A stretch of DNA of 64,000 bases, taken from assembly GCA_964646615.1 (NCBI GenBank), contig CAZYEV010000014.1, forward strand, positions 47,007 through 111,006, written 5' to 3'. The notes under the pieces are model-generated. The model searched no databases and had not been told where the DNA came from. It saw nothing but the letters and a program-made list of their open reading frames with translations. Position 1 is the stretch's first letter. Each line of letters opens with the position of its first letter. The translations under genes were made by a program, and so were the position numbers. This DNA is from M3007 sp964646615. GTDB taxonomy: Bacteria > Bacteroidota > Bacteroidia > Chitinophagales > Saprospiraceae. Of this stretch, positions 53,438 to 61,618 are shown in pieces.

Positions 53438-54604
53438 CTACAGGGGAAGCGCTCGGGCAGCGGGCATCAGGATTTCCCGCAATTTTTCTATCGTTTCCTC
53501 CACCTCCTCCAGGCGGTTGAGGTGTGAAAAGGAGAACCGGATGGTTTTGCGCTGCGGGTCGGCCTGAATGGCGTCGAGTACGTGGCTGCTGTGTTGTTCG
53601 GCGCCGCTGGTGCAGGCGCTGCCGCCGGAGGCACTGATGCCGGCGATGTCTAAGTGCAGCAGCAGAAGTTCGTTTCTGGGTGAGGGCGGGAAAGAGACGC
53701 TGAGCACGGTGTACAGGTCGTTGTCGTCTTCGGGAGTGCCGTTGAAGCGGATGTCGTCGAAGGTGTCGCGCAGGCGCTCGATGAAATGGCGGCGCAATTG
53801 GCGGATGTACGCCGTACGCGCGTCCATGTCGCGCACGGCCAGCTCTAACGCTTTGGCCATGCCCACGATGCCGGTCACGTTTTCCGTGCCGCCGCGCAGG
53901 TTGCGTTCCTGGCCGCCGCCGTCAATGAAAGGCCGGATGAAGTTGTTGGCGTTGATGTACAGAAAGCCCACGCCTTTGGGACCGTGGAACTTATGCGCCG
54001 AGCCGCTCAGGAAGGACACTGGCGTTTGCTGGACGTTCAGTGGGAAGTGCCCCACGGTCTGCACGGCGTCGGTGTGCAGCAGGGCGCCGTATTGGCCGCA
54101 AAGGGCGGAGACGGCGGTCAGGTCGAGTAGGACGCCAATTTCATTATTGGAGTGCATGAGCGACACCAGCGTACGCGGGGCGTCGCCTCTGGCCAGCAGC
54201 TGCTCCAGCTGCTCTAAGTCTGGACGGCCCTGGGCGTCCACCCGAAGCCAGTGAATTTCGAGGAGATACTCGCGAGCGATGGCCTCAATGGCGTGCAGCA
54301 CCGCGTGGTGTTCGGTAGGGCTGCTGATGATGCGCCGCACGCCCAGGTCGCGCACCGCACATTTGATAGCAGTGTTGTTGCTCTCGGTACCGCCGGAGGT
54401 GAAGAAAATCTCGGCCGTGCTGGCGCCCAGGGCTTGAGCAACGGTCTTGCGCGCGCTTTCCACCAGCGTGCGCGCGCGACGGCCTTCAGCGTGAATGCTC
54501 GATGGGTTGCCGTAGTGCTCGCGCAATACGGGCAGCATGGCCTCTACCACCTCATCGAGCAGAGGCGTCGTAGCGGCGTTGTCGAAATAGATGCGGCGAC
54601 TCAT
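53438..54604 (-). CDS. cysteine desulfurase (NifS/IscS type)
   Basis: 388 residues, full length. A PLP enzyme that takes sulfur from cysteine for Fe-S clusters and tRNA thiolation. It begins RRIYFDNAATTPL; the PLP-binding lysine is in SGSAHKFHGPKG near 206, and the catalytic loop ISASGGSACTSGAEQHSSHVL near 330 holds the active cysteine. No iscU or suf genes are adjacent. The gene has its own -7 box (54656) with a terminator-like hairpin (54614-54648) between box and start codon. Confidence 0.93.
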   Translation of the reverse strand: MSRRIYFDNAATTPLLDEVVEAMLPVLREHYGNPSSIHAEGRRARTLVESARKTVAQALGASTAEIFFTSGGTESNNTAIKCAVRDLGVRRIISSPTEHHAVLHAIEAIAREYLLEIHWLRVDAQGRPDLEQLEQLLARGDAPRTLVSLMHSNNEIGVLLDLTAVSALCGQYGALLHTDAVQTVGHFPLNVQQTPVSFLSGSAHKFHGPKGVGFLYINANNFIRPFIDGGGQERNLRGGTENVTGIVGMAKALELAVRDMDARTAYIRQLRRHFIERLRDTFDDIRFNGTPEDDNDLYTVLSVSFPPSPRNELLLLHLDIAGISASGGSACTSGAEQHSSHVLDAIQADPQRKTIRFSFSHLNRLEEVEETIEKLREILMPAARALPL

Positions 54605-54613
54605 AGAAAAGGC

Positions 54614-54648
54614 AAAACCCTTGAGGCAGGCATCGCTACAAGGGTTTT
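54614..54648 (-). terminator. terminator-like hairpin in the cysteine desulfurase leader
   Basis: The arms 54639-54648 and 54614-54623 form a perfect 10-bp stem (AAAACCCTTG/CAAGGGTTTT), and on the minus strand TTTTGCCTTTTC follows. It begins about 1-8 nt after the predicted transcription start and ends 10 bp before the ATG. Confidence 0.5.
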
Positions 54649-54655
54649 ACATGGG

Positions 54656-54663
54656 CAAAATTA
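54656..54663 (-). promoter_or_regulatory. -7 element TAATTTTG (minus strand) for the cysteine desulfurase
   Basis: The plus strand reads CAAAATTA. It is 51 bp upstream of the ATG at 54604. Confidence 0.55.
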
Positions 54664-54696
54664 GCCCTTTTCTATGCACTCAAAGCTACCGTTTCG

Positions 54697-55125
54697 TTAA
54701 CGCGCACCCGCGCCGTTGTCGCTCAGGGTCGTCAGGTTGGCCTTCTCAATGGCCTTCGGATCGTAGTGGACGTTGATGTTGAGCCACATCAGCCGCGAAA
54801 TGCGGAAGATGTACACAAAGTTGATGGCCAGAAAGGCAATGAGCAGGGCAAAGGCCGTGTAAAGCCCCCAATCCAACACCCAGTGGAACAGCGCCACAAA
54901 AAACAGGCAAAACCACCCTGTCCAGATGTAGGAAATGAACATGGCACCGTAGTAATAGCCCGGTTCCGGGAAGTAGTTCAGCCCACATTTGGGGCACTTG
55001 TCGAGCATCTGAAACGGCTGGACAAACGACCAGCTGCTCGTTTCAAAGGTCTCGCCCTCGTGGCAGCGCGGACACTTGAGCGCAAAAATGCTGTACGCTT
55101 TACTGCCTTTTCTGAACATGCCCAT
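54697..55125 (-). CDS. DUF983 membrane protein with zinc ribbon
   Basis: 142 residues. Two CxxC pairs near the N-terminus (CPRC near 18 and CPKC near 44) form a predicted zinc ribbon. FPEPGYYYGAMFISY leads into two transmembrane helices (about 56-105), the standard DUF983 layout. Function unknown. It starts 4 bp after the thioredoxin stop on the same strand. Confidence 0.85.
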   Translation of the reverse strand: MGMFRKGSKAYSIFALKCPRCHEGETFETSSWSFVQPFQMLDKCPKCGLNYFPEPGYYYGAMFISYIWTGWFCLFFVALFHWVLDWGLYTAFALLIAFLAINFVYIFRISRLMWLNINVHYDPKAIEKANLTTLSDNGAGAR

Positions 55126-55129
55126 ACGC

Positions 55130-55438
55130 CTACGCTTTAGCGGGTTCCATGAAGGACTCCAGCGTGCGTGCCAGCTCGGCCGCCGACATCAGTCCCGAAC
55201 GGCGCCACACTGGCTTGCCGTTTTGGAAAATGATGAGCGTTGGCACGGCCATCACTTGATACGACGAAGCAATCAGCGGGTTGCGATCCACGTCGAGCTT
55301 GTAGATGACGGCGCGGTCGCCTACCTTCTGCTTTACTTCCTCCAGGATGGGGGCCAACATGCGGCATGGGCCGCACCATTCAGCCGAAAAGTCCACCAAT
55401 ACGGGTTTGTCGGAGCGAATTAATTCTGAAAATGTCAT
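55130..55438 (-). CDS. trxA: thioredoxin
   Basis: 102 residues from the ATG at 55438 (MTFSELIRSDKPVLVDF); the longer frame from 55507 adds a basic tail that does not belong to the fold. Redox site WCGPC (C22, C25), the conserved DVDRNP block and cis-proline in MAVPTLIIF. General disulfide reductase in the cytoplasm. First gene of a pair with DUF983. Only a near match to the -7 box (CATCTTTG, 55537-55544) was seen upstream. Confidence 0.94.
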   Translation of the reverse strand: MTFSELIRSDKPVLVDFSAEWCGPCRMLAPILEEVKQKVGDRAVIYKLDVDRNPLIASSYQVMAVPTLIIFQNGKPVWRRSGLMSAAELARTLESFMEPAKA

Positions 55439-55726
55439 GGCTGCTTTTGTTTTTTTGCTTCTTTTTTTGAATTGTCGCCCGCTGATATCGGCAGTCTTGC
55501 CGACCACTCGAACGGGCGTGCTTTATTTTTCATTGCAAAGATGCAGCCATTAAGCCCGTCGGCTGGTAGGATGCCTTCGAGTGTTTGCGGCATTTTTTAC
55601 CTGTGCGCGGCTGACCATCCTCACAAAGGCGCCTGACGCCAGTCATTCGACAGGGCCTTGGCGGGCGAGCACCTTTGTTTCCGAAAAAAAGAGGGCTTTT
55701 CAAGCCCATCACAACGATCGCTGCCC

Positions 55727-58168
55727 ATGTCTCCGCAACCCACGCTCGCGCCCCGACGCCCAAACACTATAGAAGGCCTGACGTGCTACCATTGCCACCA
55801 GCCTTGCCCCGACGACCGCCTGCGCATCGAAGACAAACACTTCTGTTGTGAAGGCTGCAAAACCGTCTATGAAATCCTGAGCGCCAACGACCTGTGCGCT
55901 TTTTATCAGCTCGACTCCGATGCGGGCCGCACCCAAAACAACAGCGGCGATGCCCACGGCTATGCGTGGTTAGACGACGCCGACGTGCGCCGACAACTGC
56001 TGCAGTTCTCCGACGGTCGCACGGCCCGTGTTACGTTTTACCTGCCGGGTATCCACTGCGCTTCGTGTATCTGGCTACTGGAGCATCTCTACCGCCTCGA
56101 CCCGGGTGTCCTGCAGTCGCGGGTAGATTTTTTGAAAAAAGAAGTCTCCATCATCTTCGACGAGCAAAAGACCACGCTGCGCCGACTGGCCCAAACGCTG
56201 GCCCGAGTAGGCTACCCGCCCGATATCCGGCTGGGCGACATCAGCCAGCAACGCCAGCAGCGCCCTGTCGTAGATCGCTCCCTACTGTACAAAATAGGCG
56301 TGGCGGGCTTCGCCTTCGGCAACATCATGCTGCTCAGCTTCCCCGAATACCTCGGACTGGAGCAAGAGCGCGACGCCTGGTTCTTCAGTATCTTTGGCTA
56401 TCTCAACATCGCCCTGGCCATACCGACGCTGCTGTACAGCGGACGCGACTACTTCATCTCGGCCTACGAAGGCTTGCGCCAGCGCTATCTGAACATTGAC
56501 CTGCCCTTAGCGCTGGGCATGGCCGTGCTCTTCGGACGCTCAGCGTGGGAGATCCTGACCGCCACTGGCGCCGGATACATGGACTCGCTGGCCGGCTTAG
56601 TCTTCTTCCTCCTCATCGGGCGCTGGTTTCAGCAAAAGACCTATTACCAGCTCTCCTTTGAGCGCGACTACCGCTCCTACTTCCCCGTGGCCACCTCTAA
56701 AGTGGAAAAGGACGGCGCCGAAACCCCCACGCCCATCCAGAAACTGGACGCCGGCGACATCATCCGCGTGCGCTACGGCGAACTGATACCGGCCGACGGC
56801 GTCCTGCTCGAAGGCCGCGCACAGGTGGACTACAGCTTCGTTACCGGCGAAGCCGAACCCGTCAGTGTGCCGCCGGGCGAGGCCGTCTATGCCGGCGGGC
56901 GCCAGATGGGCGAAGCCATCGAGGTCTGCCTGACGCGGCGCGTGGATACCAGCTACCTGACCCAACTGTGGAACGACGAGGCCTTCCAGAAGGGCGCCAA
57001 AAGCCACGCCAGCCTGTTGGCCGAACGCGCCGGGCGCTACTTCACCGCGCTCATCTTGGGCGTGGCATCACTGGCTTTCCTCTATTGGGCGCCGCAAAAC
57101 ATCAGCACAGCCATCAACGCCTTTACCGCCGTGCTCATCATCGCCTGCCCGTGTGCCGTGGCGCTCTCTATCCCGTTCACGATGGGCAACGTGCTGCGCA
57201 TTCTGGCGCGACATCGGTTTTTTGTGAAAAACACGCAGGTGCTCGAGGCTTTCTCCACCATTTCTGCCGTGATTTTTGATAAAACGGGCACGCTTACCAC
57301 CGGCAGCGCCCAAACGGCGCGTTTCGTCGTCGCCGAAGGTCAGATGCCCCTGAGCAGCGACGAAGAGACCTGGGTGCGCTCCTTAGCCAGCCAGAGCAAC
57401 CACCCGGCCAGCCGCCAGATAGCTGCCTCGCTGCCCCACGCCGCGCTGCTGCCGGTGCAGCAGTTTGCCGAAATCACCGGCCAGGGCATTCGCGGCACAG
57501 TGCAGGGCCAGGAGGTGCGCATCGGTTCTGCCGCCTTTATTTTGGGCCAAAAACAACCTGCCGCCGGCACCTTTGTCGAAATCGGCGGCGTCGTGCGCGG
57601 CTATTTTGAAGCCCAAAGCCGCTACCGCGACGGCCTGCGCGACGTCATCGGCTTTTTCAAAAAACAAAACACCCACGCCTGGCTGCTCTCCGGCGACAAC
57701 GAACGCGCCGCCGCCGACCTGGCTCCGCTGTTCGATAGCCCCGACCGCCTGCGCTTCCACCAAAGCCCGCACGACAAATTGGCCTTCGTGCAACAGCTGC
57801 AACAACAGGGCCACCGTGTCCTCATGATTGGCGACGGCCTCAACGACGCCGGCGCCTTGCAGCGCAGCGATGTGGGCATCGCCGTGGCCGAAAACACCAA
57901 CACCTTCACCCCCGCTTGCGATGCCATCCTCGACGCCGGCCAGTTCGAGCGCTTGCCCCAATTCCTCACCTTGGCCCGTTGGGGCATCCAGACCGTCAAC
58001 CGCGCTTACCTGCTGGCTGCGGCATACAACGTCGTCGGCCTCAGCTACGCCGTCAGCGGCACCCTCTCGCCCGTCGTGGCCGCCATTCTCATGCCACTCA
58101 GCTCCGTCACCATCGTGCTCTTCGGCTTCGGCATGACGTATGGCAAGGCGCGGCGCATGGGGTTGTAA
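55727..58168 (+). CDS. copper-translocating P1B ATPase, FixI/CcoI type
   Basis: 813 residues from the ATG at 55727. The N-terminus has a cysteine-rich zinc-ribbon-like segment (C20, C23, C27, C40, C41, C44) as in FixI/CcoI proteins, then an HMA domain with CASC (C111, C114). TM6 has CPC (C474-C476), the phosphorylation site is DKTGT (D518), and GDGLNDAGAL is in the hinge. FixI/CcoI ATPases supply copper to cbb3-type cytochrome oxidase. No cco genes are adjacent here. The 288-bp region upstream is shared with the divergent trxA and holds only weak promoter matches. Confidence 0.9.
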   Translation: MSPQPTLAPRRPNTIEGLTCYHCHQPCPDDRLRIEDKHFCCEGCKTVYEILSANDLCAFYQLDSDAGRTQNNSGDAHGYAWLDDADVRRQLLQFSDGRTARVTFYLPGIHCASCIWLLEHLYRLDPGVLQSRVDFLKKEVSIIFDEQKTTLRRLAQTLARVGYPPDIRLGDISQQRQQRPVVDRSLLYKIGVAGFAFGNIMLLSFPEYLGLEQERDAWFFSIFGYLNIALAIPTLLYSGRDYFISAYEGLRQRYLNIDLPLALGMAVLFGRSAWEILTATGAGYMDSLAGLVFFLLIGRWFQQKTYYQLSFERDYRSYFPVATSKVEKDGAETPTPIQKLDAGDIIRVRYGELIPADGVLLEGRAQVDYSFVTGEAEPVSVPPGEAVYAGGRQMGEAIEVCLTRRVDTSYLTQLWNDEAFQKGAKSHASLLAERAGRYFTALILGVASLAFLYWAPQNISTAINAFTAVLIIACPCAVALSIPFTMGNVLRILARHRFFVKNTQVLEAFSTISAVIFDKTGTLTTGSAQTARFVVAEGQMPLSSDEETWVRSLASQSNHPASRQIAASLPHAALLPVQQFAEITGQGIRGTVQGQEVRIGSAAFILGQKQPAAGTFVEIGGVVRGYFEAQSRYRDGLRDVIGFFKKQNTHAWLLSGDNERAAADLAPLFDSPDRLRFHQSPHDKLAFVQQLQQQGHRVLMIGDGLNDAGALQRSDVGIAVAENTNTFTPACDAILDAGQFERLPQFLTLARWGIQTVNRAYLLAAAYNVVGLSYAVSGTLSPVVAAILMPLSSVTIVLFGFGMTYGKARRMGL

Positions 58169-58290
58169 GGGATTGCTAACTTCGCCAGGTACTTCGTCGG
58201 TAGATATCTCTCAAGAGAGCAGCCATTAAGCGTTTCCACGCAGGGAATTTAGTCTTGATTCCCCCCAAACTCCAGAACTTCGCCCCCCTC

Positions 58291-59346
58291 ATGGCAACAC
58301 CCTCGATATTAGTTACCGGCGGTGCGGGCTTCATTGGCAGTCACACGGTAGTCGCCCTGGCGGAGGCCGGCTACCGGCCGGTGGTGTACGACAACTTTTC
58401 CAATTCGCAGCAGAGCGTGCTGGAAGGGCTGCGGCAGATTTTGGGCTACGACGTGCCCTGTTATGTGGCCGATTGTGCTCAGCGCTCGGCGCTCTTCGAG
58501 GCCATGGAGCGCGAGCAGGTGCAGGGTGTCATCCACTTTGCGGCCTTTAAGGCCGTGGGCGAGAGTGTGCAGGAGCCTTTGCGCTATTACCGCAACAACT
58601 TAGACGCCCTGCTGACGCTGGTGGAGGTCATGCTCGAACTGGGGGTACACGACCTCATTTTTTCCTCCTCCTGCACGGTGTACGGCGAGCCGCAACAGCT
58701 GCCCGTTACCGAGACTTCGCCCATTTTACCGGCCATCTCGCCGTACGGCAATACCAAGCAAATCGGGGAGGAAATCCTGCGCGATGTGGTGCACGCCGGC
58801 AAGCCGCTGCGCATTGTGTCGCTGCGTTATTTCAACCCCATTGGCGCGCATCCGTCGGCGCTTATCGGCGAGTTGCCCATTGGAGTGCCCAACAACTTAG
58901 TGCCTTACATCACCCAAACTGCAGCCGGCTTGCGGCCCGAACTGGTGGTGTTTGGCGACGACTACCCCACGCCCGACGGCACGTGTATCCGCGACTACAT
59001 CCACGTGATGGACTTAGCCGAAGCGCATGTGGCCGCCCTGCGCAGCTTAGAGCGGCTGGGTACGCTGGCCTCACACTACGACGTGTTCAACATCGGCACT
59101 GGCGAGGGGGCCAGCGTGCTCGACGTGGTGCGCGCCTTCGAGGAGGCCAGCGGATGCTCGTTGCCCCACCGCATAGGCCCGCGCCGTCCGGGCGATGTAG
59201 CTGCCGTGTACGCCGACGCCACCAAAGCGCGCGAACAGTTGGGCTGGACGGCCCGCCGCACCCTGCGCGAAGCCTTAGCCGACGCCTGGCGCTGGGAACA
59301 ACGCCTGCAAAAACACCTCGCCACACCACCCGCTAACAGCCGTTAA
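58291..59346 (+). CDS. galE: UDP-glucose 4-epimerase
   Basis: 351 residues from the ATG at 58291. It interconverts UDP-glucose and UDP-galactose for surface polysaccharides. NAD-binding GGAGFIGSH near residues 10-18, SSSCTVYGEP near 127, catalytic YxxxK as Y152/K156, and RYFNPIGAHPSALIGE, which is specific to GalE among extended SDRs. It is followed after 6 bp by the DNA glycosylase gene. Confidence 0.95.
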   Translation: MATPSILVTGGAGFIGSHTVVALAEAGYRPVVYDNFSNSQQSVLEGLRQILGYDVPCYVADCAQRSALFEAMEREQVQGVIHFAAFKAVGESVQEPLRYYRNNLDALLTLVEVMLELGVHDLIFSSSCTVYGEPQQLPVTETSPILPAISPYGNTKQIGEEILRDVVHAGKPLRIVSLRYFNPIGAHPSALIGELPIGVPNNLVPYITQTAAGLRPELVVFGDDYPTPDGTCIRDYIHVMDLAEAHVAALRSLERLGTLASHYDVFNIGTGEGASVLDVVRAFEEASGCSLPHRIGPRRPGDVAAVYADATKAREQLGWTARRTLREALADAWRWEQRLQKHLATPPANSR

Positions 59347-59352
59347 GCCGCC

Positions 59353-59973
59353 ATGAAGCGCCTGACCGCCGACTTCTATCTGCGCGACGACGTGCTCACC
59401 ATAGCCCGCGAACTGCTGGGCAAAGTACTCGTAACGCACTTCGACGGTCAGCGCACGGCAGGCATCATCACCGAGGTGGAAGCCTATCGCGCGCCTGAAG
59501 ACCGCGCCTGCCATGCCTACGGAAACCGCCGCACACCGCGCACCGAAGTCATGTTCCGCCCGGGCGGATGCGCCTACATCTACCTGTGCTACGGCCTGCA
59601 CCACCTGTTCAACGTCGTTACCGGCCCCGAAGGCATGGCCCACGCCGTGCTCATCCGGGCCATTGAGCCTGTGGATGGGCACGCCTTCATGTGCCAGCGC
59701 CGAAAGTACGCCGACTGGGAAAGCCTCTCCAACCGGCAGAAAATCGCCCTCACCACCGGCCCGGGCGCCCTGGCTCAGGCTCTGGGCTTTCATGCCCGCC
59801 AAAGCGGCCAGAGCCTTACCGACCCCGCCTCGCCCATGTGGATAGAAGAACAAGGGCAACGCATTGCCGACGAAGACATTGCCCTCGGCCCGCGCATCGG
59901 CGTGGATTACGCCGGCGAATGTGCCGCGTGGGAATGGCGGTTCTGGATAAAACAGTCGCCTTTTGTGCGCTAA
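59353..59973 (+). CDS. 3-methyladenine DNA glycosylase, AAG/MPG family
   Basis: 206 residues. It excises alkylated purines in base excision repair. The catalytic block TEVEAY has E43 in the position of the human base Glu125, with Y45 and H54 matching the intercalating Tyr127 and His136. RTPRTEVMFRPGGCAYIYLCYG and the late GPRIGVDYAGE segment are also typical. Co-transcribed with galE by spacing. Confidence 0.94.
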   Translation: MKRLTADFYLRDDVLTIARELLGKVLVTHFDGQRTAGIITEVEAYRAPEDRACHAYGNRRTPRTEVMFRPGGCAYIYLCYGLHHLFNVVTGPEGMAHAVLIRAIEPVDGHAFMCQRRKYADWESLSNRQKIALTTGPGALAQALGFHARQSGQSLTDPASPMWIEEQGQRIADEDIALGPRIGVDYAGECAAWEWRFWIKQSPFVR

Positions 59974-60076
59974 TAACCACCGGCGCTGAAAAACCAGAGC
60001 CACCTTTAGCCTGTTTTACAAGAACTTTGCTCTTGTTTGAGCCACATTCGTTCACCCTCCCGCTTTTGCACTGACC

Positions 60077-60376
60077 ATGAACACTTATTCCTCTTTGATA
60101 GAAGCCATCGAAGGCCTCAAACAGGAAGGCTACACGGAGGATTTCAACCTTCGTTACGGCTGCATCTCTTGCCGCGACGGTGCTTTAGAAATACCGCCCG
60201 ATGAATTTCACATCGAAGCCGTTCATCGGTTCGATGTGGACTCTGACCCGGCTGACCAGGCCGTGCTCTATGTCATTTCCTCTGAAAAACACGGAGTAAA
60301 GGGCCTCTTAGTCAACAGCTATGGCGTCTATACCGATCCTCAAACGGACGAGATGATCCGCAAACTGCACTATTGA
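60077..60376 (+). CDS. conserved small protein (annotated PRPP-synthetase-like in Bacteroidota)
   Basis: 99 residues, soluble. It resembles the short Bacteroidota family commonly labelled phosphoribosylpyrophosphate synthetase, although at this length it cannot be a full PRPP synthetase. Conserved features include FNLRYGCISCRDG, YVISSEKHGVKGLLVNSYGVY and a C-terminal RKLHY. Function unknown. The pseudouridine synthase gene starts 7 bp later. A near -7 match (GAACTTTG) lies about 50 bp upstream. Confidence 0.7.
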   Translation: MNTYSSLIEAIEGLKQEGYTEDFNLRYGCISCRDGALEIPPDEFHIEAVHRFDVDSDPADQAVLYVISSEKHGVKGLLVNSYGVYTDPQTDEMIRKLHY

Positions 60377-60383
60377 GCCGGGC

Positions 60384-61061
60384 ATGGCAGAGCCGCAAAT
60401 TTGTTACGAAGACGAGGTGCTGCTGGCGCTCAACAAGCCGCCTGGCATGCCGGCTCAGCCCGACCCAACGGGCGACTTTTCTCTGCTGGCCTGGGCAGAA
60501 GCACGCACAGGGCAGACCATGCATCCGGTCCATCGGCTCGATCGGCCAGTGAGTGGGCTGATGCTGCTGGCCAGGACACCGGCAGCAATGACACTGGCGC
60601 AGCAGCAGTTTCGCGACGGCAGCGTTCGGAAAGAATATGTGACCGTAGTGTCAGGCGCGCCGCCACAACCAGCGGGTGCTCTGGTGCATTTCCTGACCCA
60701 AAACCCGCGCACCCACCGGGCGTATGCACACGCGGAGGAGTACCCCGGCGCCGTTCGCGCTGAATTGCGCTATCGGCTCATCGGTCAGGGCGAGCGCTAT
60801 ACCTTTCTGCTCGTGCAGCCGCTCACCGGGCGCCACCACCAGATACGGGCACAGCTGGCCGCCATCGGCTGCCCTATCAGAGGCGATGTGCGCTACGGTG
60901 CGCGTCGGGCCAATGCCGACCGCTCTATCCACCTGCACGCCTGGAGGCTGACGCTGGAGCACCCGATGACGAAGCAAAACATAACGCTCGAAGCGCCACT
61001 GCCCCAGACGGACGCCCTGTGGATAGCCGCTGCGCAGGCACTTCAGGCGGGGGTGTTTTGA
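60384..61061 (+). CDS. RluA-family pseudouridine synthase
   Basis: 225 residues. Catalytic HRLDRPVSG motif with D53, and the LTGRHHQIRAQLAAIGCPIRGDVRYG block near 152, identify the RluA family. The short form without an S4 domain resembles TruC/RluC-type enzymes that modify tRNA or 23S rRNA. The last 19 bp overlap the convergent gmhB gene. Confidence 0.92.
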   Translation: MAEPQICYEDEVLLALNKPPGMPAQPDPTGDFSLLAWAEARTGQTMHPVHRLDRPVSGLMLLARTPAAMTLAQQQFRDGSVRKEYVTVVSGAPPQPAGALVHFLTQNPRTHRAYAHAEEYPGAVRAELRYRLIGQGERYTFLLVQPLTGRHHQIRAQLAAIGCPIRGDVRYGARRANADRSIHLHAWRLTLEHPMTKQNITLEAPLPQTDALWIAAAQALQAGVF

Positions 61062-61606
61062 AACAGATTGGCCTGACAATAGCCGGCAAACGCCCACAGC
61101 GAGGCGAAACGGCCTGTTACAGGAAAGTGCTCTAAAACGTCGGCGTCCTCGTCTTTGCCCAGAATGAGCGCGGTGTGCATGCCTAAGGCGTGCCCCATCT
61201 GCATGTCGGACAGCGAGTCGCCCACCATCCAGGCGTCGTGAAAAGCGATGTATGGGAATTCGCGCTGGGCCTGGTAGGCCATACCGGGAGCGGGTTTTCG
61301 GCAAGAACAACCTTCGTCGGGGCGGTGTGGGCAATAGTAGGCGGCATCTATGCGCCCGCCGGCGTGCGCTACTTCGGCCAGCATTTTTTCGTGAACGGCC
61401 CTGACGTCGTCGTGCGTCATCAGACCTTTGCCGATACCCGCCTGGTTGGTAACGACCACGATAGGGCTGAACCAGCCGGCCAGTAGGCGCAGGGCCAAAA
61501 GGGCATTTTCTTCAAAAACGAACTCGTCGGGATGCCGTACGTAGTCGCCTCGGAGACGCCGGTTAATGACGCCGTCGCGGTCGAGGAAGAGCGGTCTGAC
61601 AGGCAT
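61043..61606 (-). CDS. gmhB: D-glycero-manno-heptose 1,7-bisphosphate 7-phosphatase (HAD-IIIA)
   Basis: 187 residues. HAD nucleophile block LFLDRDGVIN near residue 6, VVTNQAGIGKG near 52, the zinc-binding CPHRPDEGCSCRKPAPGM near 91 (Cys-His-Cys-Cys), and MVGDSLSDMQMG near 126. The zinc loop is typical of GmhB, which makes the LPS heptose precursor. Histidinol phosphatase is the closest alternative. It lies 12 bp downstream of glgA on the minus strand. Confidence 0.88.
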   Translation of the reverse strand: MPVRPLFLDRDGVINRRLRGDYVRHPDEFVFEENALLALRLLAGWFSPIVVVTNQAGIGKGLMTHDDVRAVHEKMLAEVAHAGGRIDAAYYCPHRPDEGCSCRKPAPGMAYQAQREFPYIAFHDAWMVGDSLSDMQMGHALGMHTALILGKDEDADVLEHFPVTGRFASLWAFAGYCQANLFQNTPA

Positions 61607-61618
61607 GGGCTTTACTAC

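Noticed and set aside
58177..58184. -7 element TAACTTCG for galE
   Set aside because: One mismatch in the TTTG core and no -33 box; similar TTCG variants at 34604 and 39698 make it possible but too weak to list as a feature.
55544..58231. 13-bp direct repeat GCAGCCATTAAGC at 55544 and 58219
   Set aside because: Short, isolated and flanking a single complete ATPase gene with no other sign of mobility; a chance match or minor coincidence.
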